Shown: positions 1-6,528 of the stretch, piece after piece
Numbering within the stretch: position 1 is the stretch's first letter
Layout: each line of letters starts with the position of its first letter
Assembly: GCA_017380975.1 (NCBI GenBank)
Contig: JAFOCX010000032.1
Location: forward strand, 1-12,727
DNA: 12,727 nt
Origin: Lachnospiraceae bacterium
GTDB taxonomy: Bacteria > Bacillota > Clostridia > Lachnospirales > Lachnospiraceae
Direction: 5' to 3'
Program-made: the position numbers and the translations under genes
The notes under the pieces: generated by a model
The model's database searches: none
What the model was told of the DNA's origin: nothing
What the model saw: the letters and a program-made list of their open reading frames with translations, nothing else

Positions 1-699
1 AACGGAGCTCCGATCCCGAGATATGAGGCAGTTCTTGTGAAGGCCGGTCAGACATTAAGCTTTGCAGCACCGAAGAGTGGTGCACGCGCATATGTTGCGT
101 TCGCAGGCGGTCTCGACGTTCCGGTGGTTATGGGAAGCAAATCTACAAACTTAAAGTCCAAGATCGGCGGTTTTGAGGGAAGAAAGCTGGAGGCTGGCGA
201 TGAGATCGGCTTCACAGCTCCGAAAACATCTCTTCCGAATATGAGTGCAAGAAAACTTCCGGTTCCGGATTTCAGTGCAAGAGAGCATGAGATCCGCGTG
301 GTGTTAGGACCGCAGGATGATTGTTTCCCGCAGAGCAGCATCGACACATTCTTCAACAATGTATATACGATCAGCAATGAGTATGACCGTATGGGCTGCA
401 GAATGCAGGGTGAAGTGATCAAACATAAAGTCGGCGGCGACATTATCACAGACGGTATCAGCTTTGGTGCGGTTCAGGTTCCGTCCCACGGAAATCCGAT
501 CGTTATGATGGCGGATCATCAGACAACCGGCGGCTATACAAAAATCGGTAATGTAATTTCTGTAGACCTTCCGATCCTTGCACAGTGTATGCCGGGCCAC
601 AAGATTCATTTTAAATGGATCTCCATTGAGGCGGCCCAGTACTGGTACTGCAGAGAAAAGAAAGAATTCAAAGAGTTGAAAGAGGGATATAATGGCTGA
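1..699 (+). CDS. pxpC: PxpC/KipA-type biotin-dependent carboxyltransferase-like protein, 5' truncated
   Basis: The reading frame is open from base 1, so the gene starts outside the window; the GTG at 37 is internal and has no ribosome binding site. About 232 residues are visible, roughly the C-terminal two thirds of a family usually 310-340 residues long. Family marks are visible: a GSKSTNLKSKIGGFEGR segment followed by LEAGDEI near the start, an SFGAVQVPSHGNPI segment, and ADHQTTGGYTKIGNVIS followed by DLPILAQCMPGH near the end. In this family PxpC (formerly KipA) works with PxpB (KipI) and PxpA (LamB/YcsF) as an ATP-dependent 5-oxoprolinase that opens 5-oxoproline to glutamate. PxpA and PxpB are not in the window and would be expected to the left. 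The stop overlaps the next gene by 8 bases, which suggests translational coupling. Urea-amidolyase C-terminal domains are related, so the exact substrate is an inference. Confidence 0.88.
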   Translation, partial: NGAPIPRYEAVLVKAGQTLSFAAPKSGARAYVAFAGGLDVPVVMGSKSTNLKSKIGGFEGRKLEAGDEIGFTAPKTSLPNMSARKLPVPDFSAREHEIRVVLGPQDDCFPQSSIDTFFNNVYTISNEYDRMGCRMQGEVIKHKVGGDIITDGISFGAVQVPSHGNPIVMMADHQTTGGYTKIGNVISVDLPILAQCMPGHKIHFKWISIEAAQYWYCREKKEFKELKEGYNG

Positions 700-1501
700 T
701 TATCGTAATTGGAGACCGGAGGATATCTGGCTCAAGATCCGCAGCGGCGAGATCGATTATCCGACAGCAGGTATGTGCGGAGGTTATGCACAGGCGAACC
801 TTGCAATTTTACCGAGATCCTATGCAGAGGATTTTAAAGAATTTGCAAAGAAAAATCCGCAGCCGTGCCCGGTTCTGGAGATCATTGAGGGAGATCCGAT
901 GATCCACGATATGGGTGAGGGTGCCAATGTAGTGACAGATATTCCGAAATATTTTGTATACAAAGATGGCGTAAAGGTTGATGAGGTAACCGATGCAACT
1001 CCGTATTGGACAGAGGACTCCGTAGCATTCCTGATCGGCTGCAGCTTCTCCTTTGAGGAGGCATTATTGCAGGCAGGCATCGATGTGCGCCATATTTCCA
1101 TGGGATGCAACGTTCCGATGTACAAAACAAATATCGAGTGTGAAAAGGCAGGCGTATTCGAGGGACCGGTTGTCTGCAGCATGCGTCCGATGACACCGGA
1201 AAATGCAAAGATCGCAGCAGAGATCACAGGACGTTATCCGAACGTGCACGGTGCTCCGATCCATATGGGCGATCCGGCCGAGATCGGTATTGCAGATGTA
1301 AATAAACCGGATTACGGCGATGCAGTGGAGATCCGTGAAGGTGAGATCCCGGTATTCTGGGCTTGCGGTGTAACTCCGCAGGCAGCGGTTGAGCGTGTAA
1401 AACCTCCGTTGGTGATCACACATGCTCCGGGTCATATGTTCATTACAAATGTAAAGAATACAGAGCTGAATGATTATTTAGAGGCTAAAAAACAGAAATA
1501 A
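692..1501 (+). CDS. DUF1445 / YcsI family putative hydro-lyase
   Basis: This 269-residue protein has the full set of DUF1445 (YcsI, D-glutamate cyclase-like) motifs: GCSFSFE at 116-122, NVPMYKTN at 140-147, SMRP at 163-166, HGAPIHMGDP at 186-195, FWACGVTPQ at 222-230 and THAPGHMFITN at 243-253. The length matches the family. The start ATG lies 8 bases inside the previous gene, behind an AGAGGG ribosome binding site. The family is often labelled hydro-lyase without biochemical proof. The mammalian relative DGLUCY is reported to interconvert D-glutamate and 5-oxo-D-proline, and B. subtilis ycsI lies beside kipI-kipA. In this context a role in lactam or glutamate-derivative metabolism next to the PxpC subunit is plausible. 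The protein looks cytoplasmic, with no signal peptide or membrane segment. The family call is firm and the reaction is an inference. Confidence 0.88.
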   Translation: MADYRNWRPEDIWLKIRSGEIDYPTAGMCGGYAQANLAILPRSYAEDFKEFAKKNPQPCPVLEIIEGDPMIHDMGEGANVVTDIPKYFVYKDGVKVDEVTDATPYWTEDSVAFLIGCSFSFEEALLQAGIDVRHISMGCNVPMYKTNIECEKAGVFEGPVVCSMRPMTPENAKIAAEITGRYPNVHGAPIHMGDPAEIGIADVNKPDYGDAVEIREGEIPVFWACGVTPQAAVERVKPPLVITHAPGHMFITNVKNTELNDYLEAKKQK

Positions 1502-1515
1502 AGGAAGACACGAAT

Positions 1516-2883
1516 ATGACAGATAGACAGCAGTTGATCGTGAAAAACGTAGACGCTTACAAGCAGCAGATCGCGGAAGCAGAGCGCTGGATCTGGGAGC
1601 ATCCGCAGACAGGTTTTACAGAGTGGGAAGCGCATGGATACCTGGCTGAAAAGTTTCAGGAGATGGGCTATGAACTGGTGATGGCAGGAAATATTCCGGG
1701 CTTTTATACAGATGTAGAAACAGGAAAACCGGGACCGAAACTTTGCATTATGGGTGAGCTGGATGCCCTCGATATTGCGGGCCATCCGGAATCCGTTAAC
1801 GGTATGACTCATTGCTGCGGCCACCATGCACAGTGTGCAGCGATGCTCGGTATCGCAGGCGCATTAAAAGAGCCGGGTGCTCTGGACGGTCTTTGTGGAA
1901 CCATCCGTCTGATGATCGTTCCGGCGGAGGAGATGATCCAGTTAGAGTTCCGTGAGAACCTTCGCAAAGAGGGCGTGATCAGCTACATGGGCGGTAAAGT
2001 CGAGTTCATGCACCGCGGATTCTTTGATGACATCGACATTGCGATGATGGTACATGGCACAGCAGCAGGTGAGGGTGAGCCGTACGATTTCCGATGCGGT
2101 ATCGGAAACAATGGCTGTATGGCAAAAACAATCCGCTTCAAAGGCAAATCTGCACACGCAGGCGGAGCTCCGCATCTTGGCGTAAATGCGCAGTATGCTG
2201 CAATGCTTGGTCTCCAGGCATGTAACGATCTTCGCGAGACATTACAGGAAAAAGATACCGTTCGTTTCCATCCGATCATGATGGGCGTAAACTGTGCGGT
2301 AAACATCATTCCGGACGAGATGAAGATCGAGAGCTACGTTCGCGGCAGAACTCTGGAAGCGATGAAGAGAGAAAATAAAAAATTCAACCGTGCGTTGGCA
2401 GGAGCAGCCCTTGCAATGGGTGCTGGCGTAGAACTTTGCGACAGACCGGGTTATTCTCCGGAAAACCACGATAAGGCATTTATGGAGCTTGCAGAGCAGT
2501 GTTGTAAGGATTTGGTAGGAGCAGACCGCGTTCGCTTTGACTATAATGGCTGGAGCACAGGTTCCTCCGATTTCGGTGATCTGACATGTGTTATGCCGGG
2601 CGTACAGTTCTATGCAGCAGGTGCAGCAGGCGTGGGTCACGGTATTGACTACCGGATCATCAGTGTAGACCGTATTTGCGGAAACTCTGCGAAAGCACAG
2701 CTGTTTGTAACAGAGGAGCTTCTTTCCAACGATGCAGCGAAGGCAAAAGAGATCATCGCAAATTACGAACCGCAGTTTGGCTCCATCAGAGAGTATCTTG
2801 ATGCGATCGATGAACTGACACTTGATAAAGATGCCGTTGTCTATGACGAAAATGGCAACGCAACTATAGATTTCCAGAAGTAA
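1516..2883 (+). CDS. M20 family metallo-amidohydrolase, copy 1
   Basis: The product is a 455-residue cytoplasmic M20-type zinc peptidase/amidohydrolase. HPQTG is at 29-33 and ELDAL, part of the metal-site loop, at 81-85. The Cys-Gly-His ligand region (C101, H103) lies inside CCGHHAQ. PAEE at 136-139 holds the catalytic base and a metal ligand. H180 and SAHAG (212-216, start of the lid/dimerisation domain) follow, then SSDFGD (350-355) and H375. Such enzymes remove acyl or aminoacyl groups from amides; AbgB-like and aminoacylase-like members are the closest style, and the substrate is unknown. The ATG follows AAGGAAG at 1501-1507 with 8-base spacing, only 14 bases after the DUF1445 stop, so it belongs to the same operon. 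The next gene is an 87% identical paralog. The usual CGHDxH of M20D reads CGHHAQ here. Confidence 0.9.
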   Translation: MTDRQQLIVKNVDAYKQQIAEAERWIWEHPQTGFTEWEAHGYLAEKFQEMGYELVMAGNIPGFYTDVETGKPGPKLCIMGELDALDIAGHPESVNGMTHCCGHHAQCAAMLGIAGALKEPGALDGLCGTIRLMIVPAEEMIQLEFRENLRKEGVISYMGGKVEFMHRGFFDDIDIAMMVHGTAAGEGEPYDFRCGIGNNGCMAKTIRFKGKSAHAGGAPHLGVNAQYAAMLGLQACNDLRETLQEKDTVRFHPIMMGVNCAVNIIPDEMKIESYVRGRTLEAMKRENKKFNRALAGAALAMGAGVELCDRPGYSPENHDKAFMELAEQCCKDLVGADRVRFDYNGWSTGSSDFGDLTCVMPGVQFYAAGAAGVGHGIDYRIISVDRICGNSAKAQLFVTEELLSNDAAKAKEIIANYEPQFGSIREYLDAIDELTLDKDAVVYDENGNATIDFQK

Positions 2884-2901
2884 GAAAAGGGGAACAAAGA
2901 A

Positions 2902-4269
2902 ATGACAGAGAGACAGCAGTTAATTATCAACAACGTGGACGCGCACAAGCAGATGATCGCTGATGCGGAGAGATGGCTCTGGGAGCATCCGCAGACAGGT
3001 TACACAGAGTGGGAAGCAAATGCGTACATGGCAGAGAAGTTCCAGGAGATGGGCTATGAGCTGACAATGGCAGGCAACATTCCGGGTTTCTATACAGATG
3101 TAGAGACAGGCAAACCGGGTCCGAAGCTCTGTATCATGAGTGAGTTAGATGCTCTTGATATTTCTGCACATCCGGAGTCTGTAAACGGTATGACACATTG
3201 CTGCGGCCACCATGCACAGGGCGCTGCAATGCTCGGTATCGCGGCAGCATTAAAAGCTCCGGGCGCATTAGACGGTCTTTGCGGTACAATCCGTCTTATG
3301 GTAGTTCCGGCAGAAGAGATGATCCAGCTGGCATTCCGCGAGAACCTTCGTAAAGAAGGCGTGATCAGCTACATGGGCGGTAAAGTAGAGTTCATGCACC
3401 GTGGATTCTTCGATGGTATTGATCTTGCACTTATGGTACATGGTACAGCAGCAGGAGAGGGTGAGCCGTTCGATTTCTGTTGCGGTCTCGGCAACAACGG
3501 CTGTATGGCAAAGACCATCCGTTTCAAAGGTAAATCCGCACATGCAGGCGGAGCTCCGCATCTTGGCGTAAATGCTCAGTATGCTGCTATGCTCGGTCTC
3601 CAGGCTTGTAACGATCTCCGCGAGACATTACAGGAGAAGGACACTGTTCGTTTCCATCCGATCATGATGGGTGTAAACTGCGCAGTAAATATCATTCCGG
3701 ACGAGATGAAGATCGAGAGCTATGTTCGTGGCAGAACTCTTGAAGCAATGAAGAGAGAAAATAAAAAATTCAACCGTGCATTAACAGGAGCAGCTCTGGC
3801 TATGGGTGCAGGTGTTGAGCTTTGCGACAGACCGGGTTACTCTCCGGAAGTTCATGACAAAGCATTTATGGAACTGGTTGAGCAGTGCTGTTCTGATCTG
3901 GTTGGCAAAGAGCGTGTTGCATTCGATTACCAGGCATGGAGCACAGGTTCCTCTGACTTCGGCGATCTTACATGCGTAATGCCGGGCGTACAGTTCATGG
4001 CAGCAGGTTTAACAGGCGTATGCCACGGTATCGATTTCCAGGTAGACGATGTGGACCGTCTCTGCGTGAACGCGGCAAAAGCACAGCTCTTTGTAACAGA
4101 AGCACTTCTTGCAGATGACGCAGCGAAAGCAAAAGAGATCATCGCAAACTACAAGCCGGAATTCGCATCCATTAAAGAATACCTTGAGGCGATCCAGGAG
4201 CTGGTTCTTGATAAAGACGCAGTTGTTTACGATGAAAACGGAAACGCAACAGTAGATTTCCAGAACTAA
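2902..4269 (+). CDS. M20 family metallo-amidohydrolase, copy 2 (tandem paralog)
   Basis: This is also 455 residues and aligns with copy 1 without any gap; I count about 59 substitutions (roughly 87% identity). All metal and catalytic positions are kept (E81, D83, C101, H103, E138, E139, H180, H214, H375). Differences flank the active site: G80S, A88S, G89A, C107G and G374C beside H375. Residues 197-294, the lid/dimerisation region, are identical to copy 1, whereas the last 90 residues carry about 24 changes. A strong AAGGGGA ribosome binding site at 2887-2893 precedes the ATG, 18 bases after the copy 1 stop, so the genes are co-transcribed. It is the last gene of the operon, followed by the hairpin at 4331-4365. 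It probably acts on a related but slightly different amide, or forms a hetero-oligomer with copy 1 (inference). Confidence 0.9.
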   Translation: MTERQQLIINNVDAHKQMIADAERWLWEHPQTGYTEWEANAYMAEKFQEMGYELTMAGNIPGFYTDVETGKPGPKLCIMSELDALDISAHPESVNGMTHCCGHHAQGAAMLGIAAALKAPGALDGLCGTIRLMVVPAEEMIQLAFRENLRKEGVISYMGGKVEFMHRGFFDGIDLALMVHGTAAGEGEPFDFCCGLGNNGCMAKTIRFKGKSAHAGGAPHLGVNAQYAAMLGLQACNDLRETLQEKDTVRFHPIMMGVNCAVNIIPDEMKIESYVRGRTLEAMKRENKKFNRALTGAALAMGAGVELCDRPGYSPEVHDKAFMELVEQCCSDLVGKERVAFDYQAWSTGSSDFGDLTCVMPGVQFMAAGLTGVCHGIDFQVDDVDRLCVNAAKAQLFVTEALLADDAAKAKEIIANYKPEFASIKEYLEAIQELVLDKDAVVYDENGNATVDFQN

Positions 4270-4303
4270 TCAAACAGAAACAGAAGATATCGAAGATGTC
4301 CGG

Positions 4304-4332
4304 TTGACATTTTAGGATAAATCTGGTATAAA
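4304..4332 (+). promoter_or_regulatory. Near-consensus promoter P1 entering the operon-end hairpin
   Basis: TTGACA at 4304-4309, a 17-base spacer and TATAAA at 4327-4332 make a strong housekeeping-sigma promoter. Its -10 box overlaps the first two bases of the hairpin arm at 4331. The predicted start (about 4338-4340) lies inside that arm, so a P1 transcript would carry only the inner part of the stem. P1 would read toward rplM as a distal promoter. No transcript data support it. Confidence 0.5.
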
Positions 4333-4365
4333 AGGGTGCGGGCAAAAATAATGTCCGCACCCTTT
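4331..4365 (+). terminator. Hairpin closing the pxpC-DUF1445-M20 operon
   Basis: Arms at 4331-4343 and 4353-4365 pair over 13 bases with a single G-U, around a 9-base A-rich loop. The uridine run is displaced: it comes about 10 bases after the stem (TTGTTTTT, 4374-4381), so termination efficiency is uncertain. It lies 61 bases after the M20 copy 2 stop and before the rplM promoter, which is where a terminator is expected. Confidence 0.6.
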
Positions 4366-4427
4366 AAAAATCCTTGTTTTTAAAGGAAAACAAAAGGAAA
4401 AAGTACGATTTTTCGTTAAAAAAACAG

Positions 4428-4456
4428 TTGACACACCCGACAGAGTATAATATAAT
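4428..4456 (+). promoter_or_regulatory. Perfect-consensus promoter of rplM-rpsI
   Basis: TTGACA at 4428-4433, exactly 17 bases, then TATAAT at 4451-4456 is the textbook strong promoter. A second TATAAT overlaps at 4446-4451 but has too short a spacer. An A-tract (4418-4424) and T-rich DNA lie just upstream of the -35 and could act as an UP element. The predicted transcription start is near 4463, giving a leader of about 107 bases to the rplM ATG. This strength fits a ribosomal protein operon. Confidence 0.9.
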
Positions 4457-4462
4457 GTATAA

Positions 4463-4569
4463 CTGTGACATCGGTTAAAAATGCTGTAACCAAAGCCCCG
4501 GAAGCAGTATTTGATACGATAAAGAAACGATTAAGAGTATATAGTACAATTCAAACAGGAGGAAAATCC
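4463..4569 (+). promoter_or_regulatory. rplM 5' leader, candidate L13 autoregulatory leader
   Basis: The leader between the predicted start and the rplM ATG is long for a simple ribosome binding site. It can form GGTTA (4473-4477) with TAACC (4487-4491) around a 9-base loop, and a small GTAT/ATAC stem near 4508-4518. Firmicutes rplM genes often carry an L13-binding mRNA leader. I cannot match the conserved structure by eye, so the assignment rests on position and on these short stems. The leader ends with AGGAGGA at 4557-4563. Confidence 0.35.
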
Positions 4570-5004
4570 ATGAAGAGCTTTATGGCTAGTCCGGCAACAA
4601 TCGAAAGAAAATGGTATGTAGTTGACGCTACAGGATATACATTAGGACGTTTAGCATCTGAGATCGCTAAAGTTTTAAGAGGTAAGAACAAACCGATCTT
4701 TACACCTCATATGGATTGCGGTGACTACGTAATCGTAGTAAACGCTTCCAAGATCAAAGTTACAGGTAAGAAATTAGACCAGAAGATCTACTACAACCAC
4801 TCCGATTATGTTGGCGGTATGAGAGAGACAACATTAAGAGAGATGCTTGCTAAGAAGCCGGAGAAGGTAGTTGAATTAGCAGTTAAAGGTATGCTTCCGA
4901 AGGGACCGTTAGGTAGAAGCATGATGACAAAACTTCACGTATATGCTGGTGCTGACCACGAGCAGGCAGCTCAGAAGCCGGAAGTTTTAGAGATCAAATT
5001 TTAA
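4570..5004 (+). CDS. rplM: 50S ribosomal protein L13
   Basis: The 144-residue product is a full-length L13, an early-assembling large-subunit protein that binds 23S rRNA. Typical L13 segments are visible: [20 protein letters not shown] at the start, [26 protein letters not shown], and [19 protein letters not shown] followed by [15 protein letters not shown] at the end. The ATG at 4570 sits 6 bases after AGGAGGA. A longer frame starting with GTG at 4465 is rejected because it begins at the predicted transcription start and adds about 35 unrelated residues. It forms the conserved rplM-rpsI operon with the next gene, 26 bases downstream. L13 may regulate its own leader. Confidence 0.98.
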   Translation: MKSFMASPATIERKWYVVDATGYTLGRLASEIAKVLRGKNKPIFTPHMDCGDYVIVVNASKIKVTGKKLDQKIYYNHSDYVGGMRETTLREMLAKKPEKVVELAVKGMLPKGPLGRSMMTKLHVYAGADHEQAAQKPEVLEIKF

Positions 5005-5030
5005 TCTAGGTCTGGAAGGAGGAAATTACT

Positions 5031-5417
5031 ATGTCTAAATTATATGGAACAGGAAGAAGAAAAAAATCTATCGCTAGAGTATATCTTGTACCGGGTACAG
5101 GTAACATCACAATCAACAAGAGAAGCATTGATGAGTACTTTGGTCTTGAGACATTAAAAGTAACAGTTCGTCAGCCGCTCGTAGCTACAGAGACACTTGA
5201 CAAGTTCGACGTTCTTGTAAACGTTCACGGTGGTGGTACAACAGGTCAGGCTGGTGCTATCAGACACGGTATCTCCAGAGCTCTGCTTCACGCTGATGCT
5301 GAGTTCCGTCCGGTTCTTAAGAAAGCTGGTTTCTTAACAAGAGATCCGCGTATGAAAGAGAGAAAGAAACCGGGTCTCAAAGGTGCTCGTCGCGCTCCGC
5401 AGTTCTCCAAACGTTAA
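5031..5417 (+). CDS. rpsI: 30S ribosomal protein S9
   Basis: The 128-residue product is close to the usual 130. It begins with [13 protein letters not shown], contains [20 protein letters not shown], and ends with the basic tail [13 protein letters not shown] whose last arginine reaches the P-site tRNA anticodon stem in the assembled ribosome. A very strong AAGGAGGA site (5016-5023) lies 7 bases before the ATG. It is the second gene of the L13-S9 operon and is followed within about 25 bases by a strong intrinsic terminator. Confidence 0.98.
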   Translation: MSKLYGTGRRKKSIARVYLVPGTGNITINKRSIDEYFGLETLKVTVRQPLVATETLDKFDVLVNVHGGGTTGQAGAIRHGISRALLHADAEFRPVLKKAGFLTRDPRMKERKKPGLKGARRAPQFSKR

Positions 5418-5442
5418 TCGTTGGTTTCAAAACAGATATCTC

Positions 5443-5478
5443 AATCCCGGAAATGTTATATTTCCGGGATTTTCTTTT
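5443..5478 (+). terminator. Intrinsic terminator of rplM-rpsI
   Basis: A 12-base perfect stem (5443-5454 with 5460-5471) around the 5-base loop GTTAT is followed by TTTTCTTTT at 5470-5478. This is a classic strong rho-independent terminator placed 25 bases after the rpsI stop. Confidence 0.93.
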
Positions 5479-5512
5479 AATTCCTGATATTATCTTTTAG
5501 GAATGAGAAAAC

Positions 5513-5552
5513 AAAAACCCTCTCGGCTGGTTATTAATCCGGGAGGGTTTTT
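5513..5552. terminator. Bidirectional terminator between rpsI and the DUF624 gene
   Basis: Arms AAAAACCCTCTCGG (5513-5526) and CCGGGAGGGTTTTT (5539-5552) pair over 14 bases with one U-G. A T-run follows the stem on each strand. It lies 7 bases past the stop of the minus-strand DUF624 gene, so its main job is to end that transcript. On the plus strand it backs up the rpsI terminator and insulates convergent transcription. Confidence 0.88.
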
Positions 5553-5559
5553 CATTCCA

Positions 5560-6246
5560 TTATTCAGATGGTGTATGTGCGAGCGCCATCGCTACGCCAA
5601 CAGCGGAAAAGGCAAGTGTCAAAAGAAGCGGAACGGTTGCTGGCAAGAATAAGACGATACAGCCGAGGCAAAGGATAGAAAAAATCAATCCGATGGCGGT
5701 CGGGATCATGCGGGCGAGCGCAGAGACAACGGCTTCAGAGATCAGAGTCCGGAGATTTTTCTGCACCAGGACCGGAGTATGGTTTTTCCAGTCAGTCTTT
5801 TCAAAGTCGAACAGCAGCGGGCAGAGATGGGCTGTCGTACTCCAGAAAAGAAGAAGGACCAGCAGGGAAAGGGAGGCCATGAAGATATATGTCATCTGTT
5901 CCTGGCTGAACATGGAATATACGAAAAATCCCATGCCGAAGATCCCGGAGATCAAAAGGAAACAAAGGCCGATCGGGAGTGCTTTTATAAAGCTAACCCG
6001 AAACGCATGAAGGTATAATTTCGCAGCCTTTTTATGTGGACGGTCGTCTGTGACTAGTGCGTTGGTACAAAAACTCATCGCTGCCATTGCGGGACCAATG
6101 GTAATAATGGGGATACAGGACAGGAGAAATAAAAAGTTCCATATGACTAATGTAGGCAGACCGTCAGTCATGATCTCGCCAAGGCGTGTCGGTGTTTTTG
6201 CTTTGGCAGAGTCAAAAGAGGCGGGTTTATTTTTCTTTAATTTCAA
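5560..6246 (-). CDS. DUF624 (YesL-like) membrane protein
   Basis: The 228-residue membrane protein matches the DUF624/YesL pattern. A Lys-rich N-terminus leads to WNFLFLLSCIPIITIGPA, the family's first-helix signature (about residues 40-57), then SF(C)TNAL, further hydrophobic segments (about residues 90-110 and 120-142) and two near the C-terminus (about 178-225). YesL-type genes are usually found beside sugar ABC importers, as here, but their role is unknown. I place the start at TTG 6246: a GTGAGGA ribosome binding site lies 7 bases before it, and the promoter at 6285-6313 predicts a transcript start near 6278. The longer ATG at 6270 would have a leader of only about 8 bases and no ribosome binding site; it would add 8 residues. 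The gene diverges from the importer operon. Confidence 0.8.
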   Translation of the reverse strand: MKLKKNKPASFDSAKAKTPTRLGEIMTDGLPTLVIWNFLFLLSCIPIITIGPAMAAMSFCTNALVTDDRPHKKAAKLYLHAFRVSFIKALPIGLCFLLISGIFGMGFFVYSMFSQEQMTYIFMASLSLLVLLLFWSTTAHLCPLLFDFEKTDWKNHTPVLVQKNLRTLISEAVVSALARMIPTAIGLIFSILCLGCIVLFLPATVPLLLTLAFSAVGVAMALAHTPSE

Positions 6247-6284
6247 AGGAGATTCCTCACTTTCTAACATGATTTATGGTAATA

Positions 6285-6313
6285 ACTATAATGAAGAACC
6301 GGGAATTTTTCAA
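6285..6313 (-). promoter_or_regulatory. Promoter of the DUF624 gene
   Basis: Read on the minus strand, TTGAAA (6313-6308), a 17-base spacer and TATAGT (6290-6285) form a good promoter. The predicted start near 6278 gives a 32-base leader to the TTG start at 6246. It diverges from the malE promoter, with about 100 bases between the two -35 boxes. Confidence 0.7.
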
Positions 6314-6385
6314 GTTATAAATCCGGCGAACCTGTAGAAAACTGGAGAAAATGCACAAAAAACGACAATATTTTTTTCGCAAATC

Positions 6386-6415
6386 ATCAAATTTGATATC
6401 TCACGTAAATTTTAC
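6386..6415. promoter_or_regulatory. Two small palindromes upstream of the malE -35 box
   Basis: ATCAAATTTGAT (6386-6397) is a perfect 12-base palindrome, and GTAAATTTTAC (6405-6415) is an 11-base inverted repeat ending just before the -35 TTGAAA. They could bind an activator or second regulator between the divergent promoters. AT-rich palindromes also occur by chance, so this is only a candidate. Confidence 0.3.
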
Positions 6416-6444
6416 TTGAAAAAATCGCTGGAAAATAGTATTAT
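6416..6444 (+). promoter_or_regulatory. Promoter of the sugar importer operon (malE)
   Basis: TTGAAA (6416-6421), 17 bases, TATTAT (6439-6444) form a strong promoter with a predicted start near 6451 and a leader of about 78 bases. A TGGAAA half-operator (6429-6434) lies in the spacer and the full operator lies just after the start, so repression by blocking or roadblock is likely. Confidence 0.8.
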
Positions 6445-6454
6445 AGGTATATAA

Positions 6455-6496
6455 GGAATTGGAAACGTTTCCAGTAACGTTTCCAGTAAGAATTCC
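6455..6496 (+). promoter_or_regulatory. LacI/CcpA-type operator with tandem 12-base repeat
   Basis: TGGAAACGTTTCCA (6460-6473) is a perfect 14-base palindrome with the central CG typical of LacI-family and CcpA (cre) sites. The 12-mer AACGTTTCCAGT occurs twice back to back (6464-6475 and 6476-6487), so a second right half-site follows one 12-base step later. The whole block is bracketed by GGAATT (6455-6460) and AATTCC (6491-6496). It lies at about +5 to +46 of the malE transcript. The likely binder is the LacI protein encoded at 9714, or CcpA. Confidence 0.8.
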
Positions 6497-6528
6497 AATA
6501 ATCAAGAAATAAGTGGGAGGAAAAACTT

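Noticed and set aside
48..449. 133-residue minus-strand open frame over pxpC
   Set aside because: It is a shadow of a well-supported gene, with no ribosome binding site or recognisable motif.
2110..2400. Recent gene conversion between the M20 copies
   Set aside because: The protein block is identical but the DNA carries many synonymous differences spread evenly, which indicates selection rather than copying.
4405..4416. ACGA-TTTT-TCGT mini-hairpin upstream of the rplM -35 box
   Set aside because: Four base pairs in AT-rich DNA is too weak to claim as a functional element.
4465..4569. GTG-initiated N-terminal extension of rplM
   Set aside because: It begins at the predicted transcription start, has no ribosome binding site and adds residues absent from L13; ATG 4570 has AGGAGGA.
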